Assembly: GCA_022402535.1 (NCBI GenBank)
Contig: JAKRSD010000002.1
Location: forward strand, 1-54,194
Length of the DNA: 54,194 bases
Source: Flavobacteriales bacterium
Lineage (GTDB): Bacteria; Bacteroidota; Bacteroidia; CAIKAF01
Direction of reading: 5' to 3'
Below are positions 52,101 to 54,194 of the stretch, piece after piece (the first letter of the stretch is position 1; the number at the start of each line of letters is the position of its first letter). The notes under the pieces were generated by a model. It had not been told where the DNA came from and searched no databases. It saw nothing but the letters and a program-made list of their open reading frames with translations. The position numbers were made by a program, and so were the translations under genes.

Positions 52101-53976
52101 ATCGGCATTCCCCAATGGAACGGCAGTTTTCAGTTCCAATGTGGCTGCGCCTACATTTGGTCCGTTCAATACGCCGGGAACTTATATCGTACGTATGCAG
52201 ATTCGTGAACTCTGCTGCGGATGGAGTATTCCTGCCTTTGCCACCATTACGGTAAATGCCGATCCTACGGCTCCTACGGATATTACTTTCCTGAGCCCGT
52301 CGCCCGGAAACGAAATCTGTGTGCCGGGTACCATTTCGGCCTCTGCCACAAGCGGAGCCGCCCAGGGTATTCCTACTTATCAGTACGATTGGGGTTATGA
52401 AAATGCATCCCAGTCTTATGGTGCCGATTTGGCCACGCCTCCTTCTTTTGCCTCTACCGTAGGGGATAATAAAGTTAGGGTTCGTGTCCGCGAAATTGCG
52501 CTTTGGGGTTGTGATGCTTCACCTTACTACGAGGAAGTTGTGATAGGCAATCCATTGCCCGAAAACCGCATTCCTACGGCTACGCCTTCTACCATCTGTA
52601 GAGGGGCCAGAGCCATTATTACTATTCCCAATTCGCAGGATGGCTTTATCTATACACTCCGAAGAAATTCAGATAATGCCGTAATTGCCACAGGGGTGGG
52701 CGACGGAAATGATGTGGAACTGAATACGGGCAATTTAACTGCAACCACTACCTATAATATTTTAGCGGTAGATAATGTTACAGGTTGTGTAAGGCAGTTT
52801 GCCGATCTGGTTACGGTTACGGTGGCACCTGCAACCAATGTGTTGTCTAATAATAACGATACTGCTACCTGCTGGATCGATGGCGGTTCGGGTTGGGTAG
52901 AATTCAACATCGGCAACCGTCAGATTATTTCCATCAATCCGAACGGACAAAACTTAGGCTGGGTATCAGCACGCAGTTTTGTGGAATCTCCTGTGTCCAT
53001 TCAGGCCTGCGGCACCTACCAGCCCTGGTTCCAATCGGCAGCTTTGGGCCGTCACTGGACCATAGTGCCCGAAAATCAGCCGGCGGGTAATGTACAGGTG
53101 CGTTTATATTACAACAATTCAGAATATCTGGCTTTGCAGACATCGGCCAACAGTAATGCCAACCCGGACGATGATGTGTCTTCCCATGCCGACTTAGATT
53201 TGAGTAAATATTCCAATCCGGGTAATCCATCCGTAGTGGATGGAGACGACATCAATAACTGTGGAACAGGCGGGTTTACCACGCTGCATCAACAAACGGC
53301 CAATGGTTTAGCCAGTGCCGTGGTGGGTACACTTCCGGGTACGGCCCGATATGTCACATATAGTATTCCCTCCTTCTCTGAATTCTGGCTGGGGGCCACC
53401 AACGATGTGAATCCATTGCCAATCGTACTGCAAAGTTTCACGGCAGAGTGTGATAACGGTATGGTGAAACTGAACTGGATTACCGCTTCGGAAATCAATA
53501 ACGAAATCTTCCTGATTGACCGTTCGCCCAACTTGGTAGAATGGGAAGAAGTAACCACGGTGGCAGGAGCCGGAAACAGCAATGCACCGCTCAGCTATAC
53601 GGCTGTAGATGATCGTCCGCTGAATGGATTAAGCTACTACCGCCTCACCCAGCGCGATTATGACGGCACCACCGAAAGTTTTGATCCGATCAGCATCATC
53701 TGTTATGCCGACGGAGAAGGAAACAGCATGTTGGTGTTCCCGAATCCGGCGGAAGATAAATTTACGGTTTCGGTGAATATGGCAGTTGCTATAAATAACG
53801 CGGAACTGGAAATATCGGACGTAAACGGTAAACGGATTATGATTCGCAACGTAAACCTGGAAAAAGGAACGACCGAGTTCACCTTTGACCGGGCTACCAT
53901 GAATCCGGGAACGTATTTTATCCAAATGCGCTCGGATAAAGTAGTGCTGAATCCGATTAAGTTAATCGTGAAGTAG
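49120..53976 (+). CDS. Giant glycine-rich T9SS-exported surface protein (long paralogue)
   Basis: This 1618-aa protein has a signal peptide (about 1-21, GAFGQ). A Cys-rich N-terminal domain (about 22-175) is followed by Ig/PKD-like modules to about 380. A beta-helix-like head (about 384-540, LVIEGGYSRIG, NYGIWINGSSGYEIIR) precedes a glycine-rich GGxGG tract (about 545-830). A PKD-like module has CCGWS near 1031, and further PKD/Ig modules follow. A final FN3-like LPIVLQSFTAE module precedes a type A T9SS sorting domain (LVFPNPAEDKF near 1538, ending KLIVK). The start is placed at 49120, since the open frame to 49072 runs into the LRR gene. The middle section parallels the 3700-5814 protein motif by motif. 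A cell-surface structural or adhesive role is inferred. Confidence 0.88.
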   Translation: MKRILYSISLLLLLTTGAFGQNIILEVDGDDLFYDEPGCGDCISTADPRWRNRLQVNAVNFDWNVDRDNISCGWQGITNFTWYNPTTVAYTSSVAMQLNGFESDGGVCFGDDNQCGNYQTVNGPFTATQDAPCQWNFYTGSRTCDIGTYGIFWSIYWRYAFSPVFSAAAPLNQVRCQGAAPANLTITSSTDANGRVMARWYKWQISNTPDGPWSDVPGSQNGSVNTNTTISFTPGQISGTRYYRVLATSNCSADYASNSVTSSVYTVTYAFVSSGAYTNQPSWPFGAGDAAPAIQSAICGSQVSSGQTVTLNTIQPPTPGHVTNATYSWSVGAGSPTSGTGNSFTWTSPNTTGPQTVSLTYNFGVCANPATVICATTVSDPTCEFIYVAPLANGGSNTVSCGGPGNPCLTLTGTNGALTKVSASRKHIKMLNGAYAEGTIVDLQTDLVIEGGYSRIGTEWVKGSNSTTNLTCSGTGNGTDAATQQHVMGFRSNSDNGWKLIDLNITTVAATGQTSSGRGRSNYGIWINGSSGYEIIRCNITAGAGSVGANGDNGATGHNGRPGVQPNPAGCNDGGRAGGCGGGQTGGCGDGANTANSNAWGNNGGLGGNGAGSPSNGGTASAGGAGSTGGGSGGTGGTGGSASTNAGGNCGTNGGNGSVPGNGGGYTTTIANTTGINGGTASPSHVLTTYFTPSGQGAQGGHGRAGGGGGGSGSTRGQNGSFISCLSNGGNGGSGGGQGGGGGQGGFGGWGGGGSFGIYVQGTYVVPVNTTIVSATAASGGDGGIGGNGGSGGNGGAARTDCSSERGSPKAGGNGGSGARGGTGQTGASGITAQVISGTSSLTPSQAIPTSPAVSIQYNNNMKICRNSVLTVDRTSGSGNWVLPTNFDYVRYNAQATPSQYSNTSDPIDIFPTNNTAGYYDLQAGTLVFPRYLKLEADARPAPTVSVTATNGSALVSNQICAGGSVRANYTAAAFGTTVDYRWEVFSGTTAPNKSAFPNGTAVFSSNVAAPTFGPFNTPGTYIVRMQIRELCCGWSIPAFATITVNADPTAPTDITFLSPSPGNEICVPGTISASATSGAAQGIPTYQYDWGYENASQSYGADLATPPSFASTVGDNKVRVRVREIALWGCDASPYYEEVVIGNPLPENRIPTATPSTICRGARAIITIPNSQDGFIYTLRRNSDNAVIATGVGDGNDVELNTGNLTATTTYNILAVDNVTGCVRQFADLVTVTVAPATNVLSNNNDTATCWIDGGSGWVEFNIGNRQIISINPNGQNLGWVSARSFVESPVSIQACGTYQPWFQSAALGRHWTIVPENQPAGNVQVRLYYNNSEYLALQTSANSNANPDDDVSSHADLDLSKYSNPGNPSVVDGDDINNCGTGGFTTLHQQTANGLASAVVGTLPGTARYVTYSIPSFSEFWLGATNDVNPLPIVLQSFTAECDNGMVKLNWITASEINNEIFLIDRSPNLVEWEEVTTVAGAGNSNAPLSYTAVDDRPLNGLSYYRLTQRDYDGTTESFDPISIICYADGEGNSMLVFPNPAEDKFTVSVNMAVAINNAELEISDVNGKRIMIRNVNLEKGTTEFTFDRATMNPGTYFIQMRSDKVVLNPIKLIVK
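50748..51615 (+). repeat. Coding repeat: glycine-rich GGN/GGS tract of the long paralogue
   Basis: Units of GGN, GGA, GGS and GGGG with interspersed Asn, Ser, Thr and Cys span about 290 residues. One island (TYFTPSGQG) interrupts it, and another (GGGGSFGIYVQG) matches GGGGSFAIYIAG in the short paralogue. The antisense Pro-rich frames are shadows. Confidence 0.85.
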
Positions 53977-53984
53977 GTTTTGTT

Positions 53985-54075
53985 GTTTGAGTGTTCATTT
54001 GTTTGAGTGTTCATTTGTTTGAATGTTCAATTGTGCTGTTGTTTGGATGTTCTGTTATTTGAGTGTTTAACATTT
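53985..54075. repeat. 16-bp tandem repeat GTTTGAGTGTTCATTT
   Basis: Two exact 16-bp units (53985-54000, 54001-54016) and a third with two changes (54017-54032) are followed by degenerate remnants to about 54075. A different heptamer block (ACTTGAAAC, TGATACTTGC) follows at 54110-54146. No gene is seen here. Confidence 0.8.
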
Positions 54076-54138
54076 GATATTCATGTCTAAATGCTCAAGA
54101 CTATTTCCTGACACTTGAAACTTGCTATCTGATACTTG

Positions 54139-54194
54139 CTACTTGTCAATGCCTGAAATACGTTGACCGTTTTTTTCGATAAAATCGAGAAAGA
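54139..54194 (-). CDS. C-terminal end of a gene entering from the right (partial)
   Basis: The minus strand reads an open frame ending FLDFIEKNGQRISGIDK then TAG at 54139-54141. The residue mix looks like a real soluble C-terminus. The remainder lies outside the window, so no product can be named, and the call could be a chance open frame. Confidence 0.4.
   Translation of the reverse strand, partial: FLDFIEKNGQRISGIDK

Noticed and set aside
53985-54146. CRISPR or VNTR-coded peptide at the right edge
   Set aside because: The 16-bp units are directly tandem with no spacers and no open frame runs through them.
1-54194. tRNA, rRNA or transposase genes
   Set aside because: No cloverleaf with a GGTTCGAATCC-type arm, no conserved rRNA segment and no DDE or tyrosine-recombinase protein was found by reading. 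A tRNAscan/Rfam search would settle it.

Overview
The window comes from a chromosome of a Bacteroidota (Bacteroidetes) bacterium. The evidence is two exported proteins ending in type IX secretion (T9SS) C-terminal sorting domains, a carboxypeptidase-regulatory-like TonB receptor, a beta-propeller/Y_Y_Y/LytS-type sensor kinase, a BT_3928-type DoxX protein, many -7 boxes of the form TAnnTTTG (often with TTTG or TTG about 19 nt upstream), and weak Shine-Dalgarno sequences. I cannot assign a genus. No tRNA, rRNA, CRISPR array, transposase or integrase was seen.

Region 1 (1-3.45 kb) is accessory DNA, all on the minus strand. It holds a response regulator with a sensor kinase broken at its H-box, a 135-aa orphan gene, and a VbhA-type antitoxin with a Fic toxin. 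The genes are separated by two long imperfect palindromes whose outer ends read TATAAC...GTTATA, and the first gene is preceded by a lone half-site. This layout resembles an integron cassette array (gene followed by an attC hairpin) but with a non-canonical core. It is the main candidate for an undescribed system here.

Region 2 (3.5-12.1 kb) holds a T9SS-exported glycine-rich surface protein, a divergent TonB-dependent receptor, and a LytTR regulator/sensor-kinase pair.

Region 3 (12.2-39.6 kb) is mostly core genome. It contains rpsO-pnp, citrate synthase, a GH31 glycosidase, AMP nucleosidase, a long minus-strand operon (DoxX-tpiA-prmA-1470-aa beta-rich exported protein-plsY, then a DUF4878 lipoprotein and a YiiX-like hydrolase), ybaB, a DUF4412 protein, DinB, and a second long minus-strand operon (DtxR/MntR, two YbjN-like proteins of which one is fused to a cytosolic trypsin-like protease, ruvX, a HEAT-like protein, a TauD-like dioxygenase, a BASS transporter). 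It ends with an NfeD-flotillin pair.

Region 4 (39.6-41.2 kb) is a markedly AT-rich two-gene island with its own consensus promoter. It encodes a helical protein similar in style to DUF5677 proteins and a small GIY-YIG-like protein.

Region 5 (41.2-54.2 kb) contains a spermidine-synthase-like methyltransferase, a ChaN-CxxS thioredoxin-prolyl oligopeptidase operon, a di-haem peroxidase, a toroid-fold exported protein, an LRR protein, and a 1618-aa glycine-rich T9SS protein. That last protein is a longer paralogue of the one at 3.7-5.8 kb. Intergenic DNA here is full of short degenerate repeats. A gene tail enters at the right edge on the minus strand.
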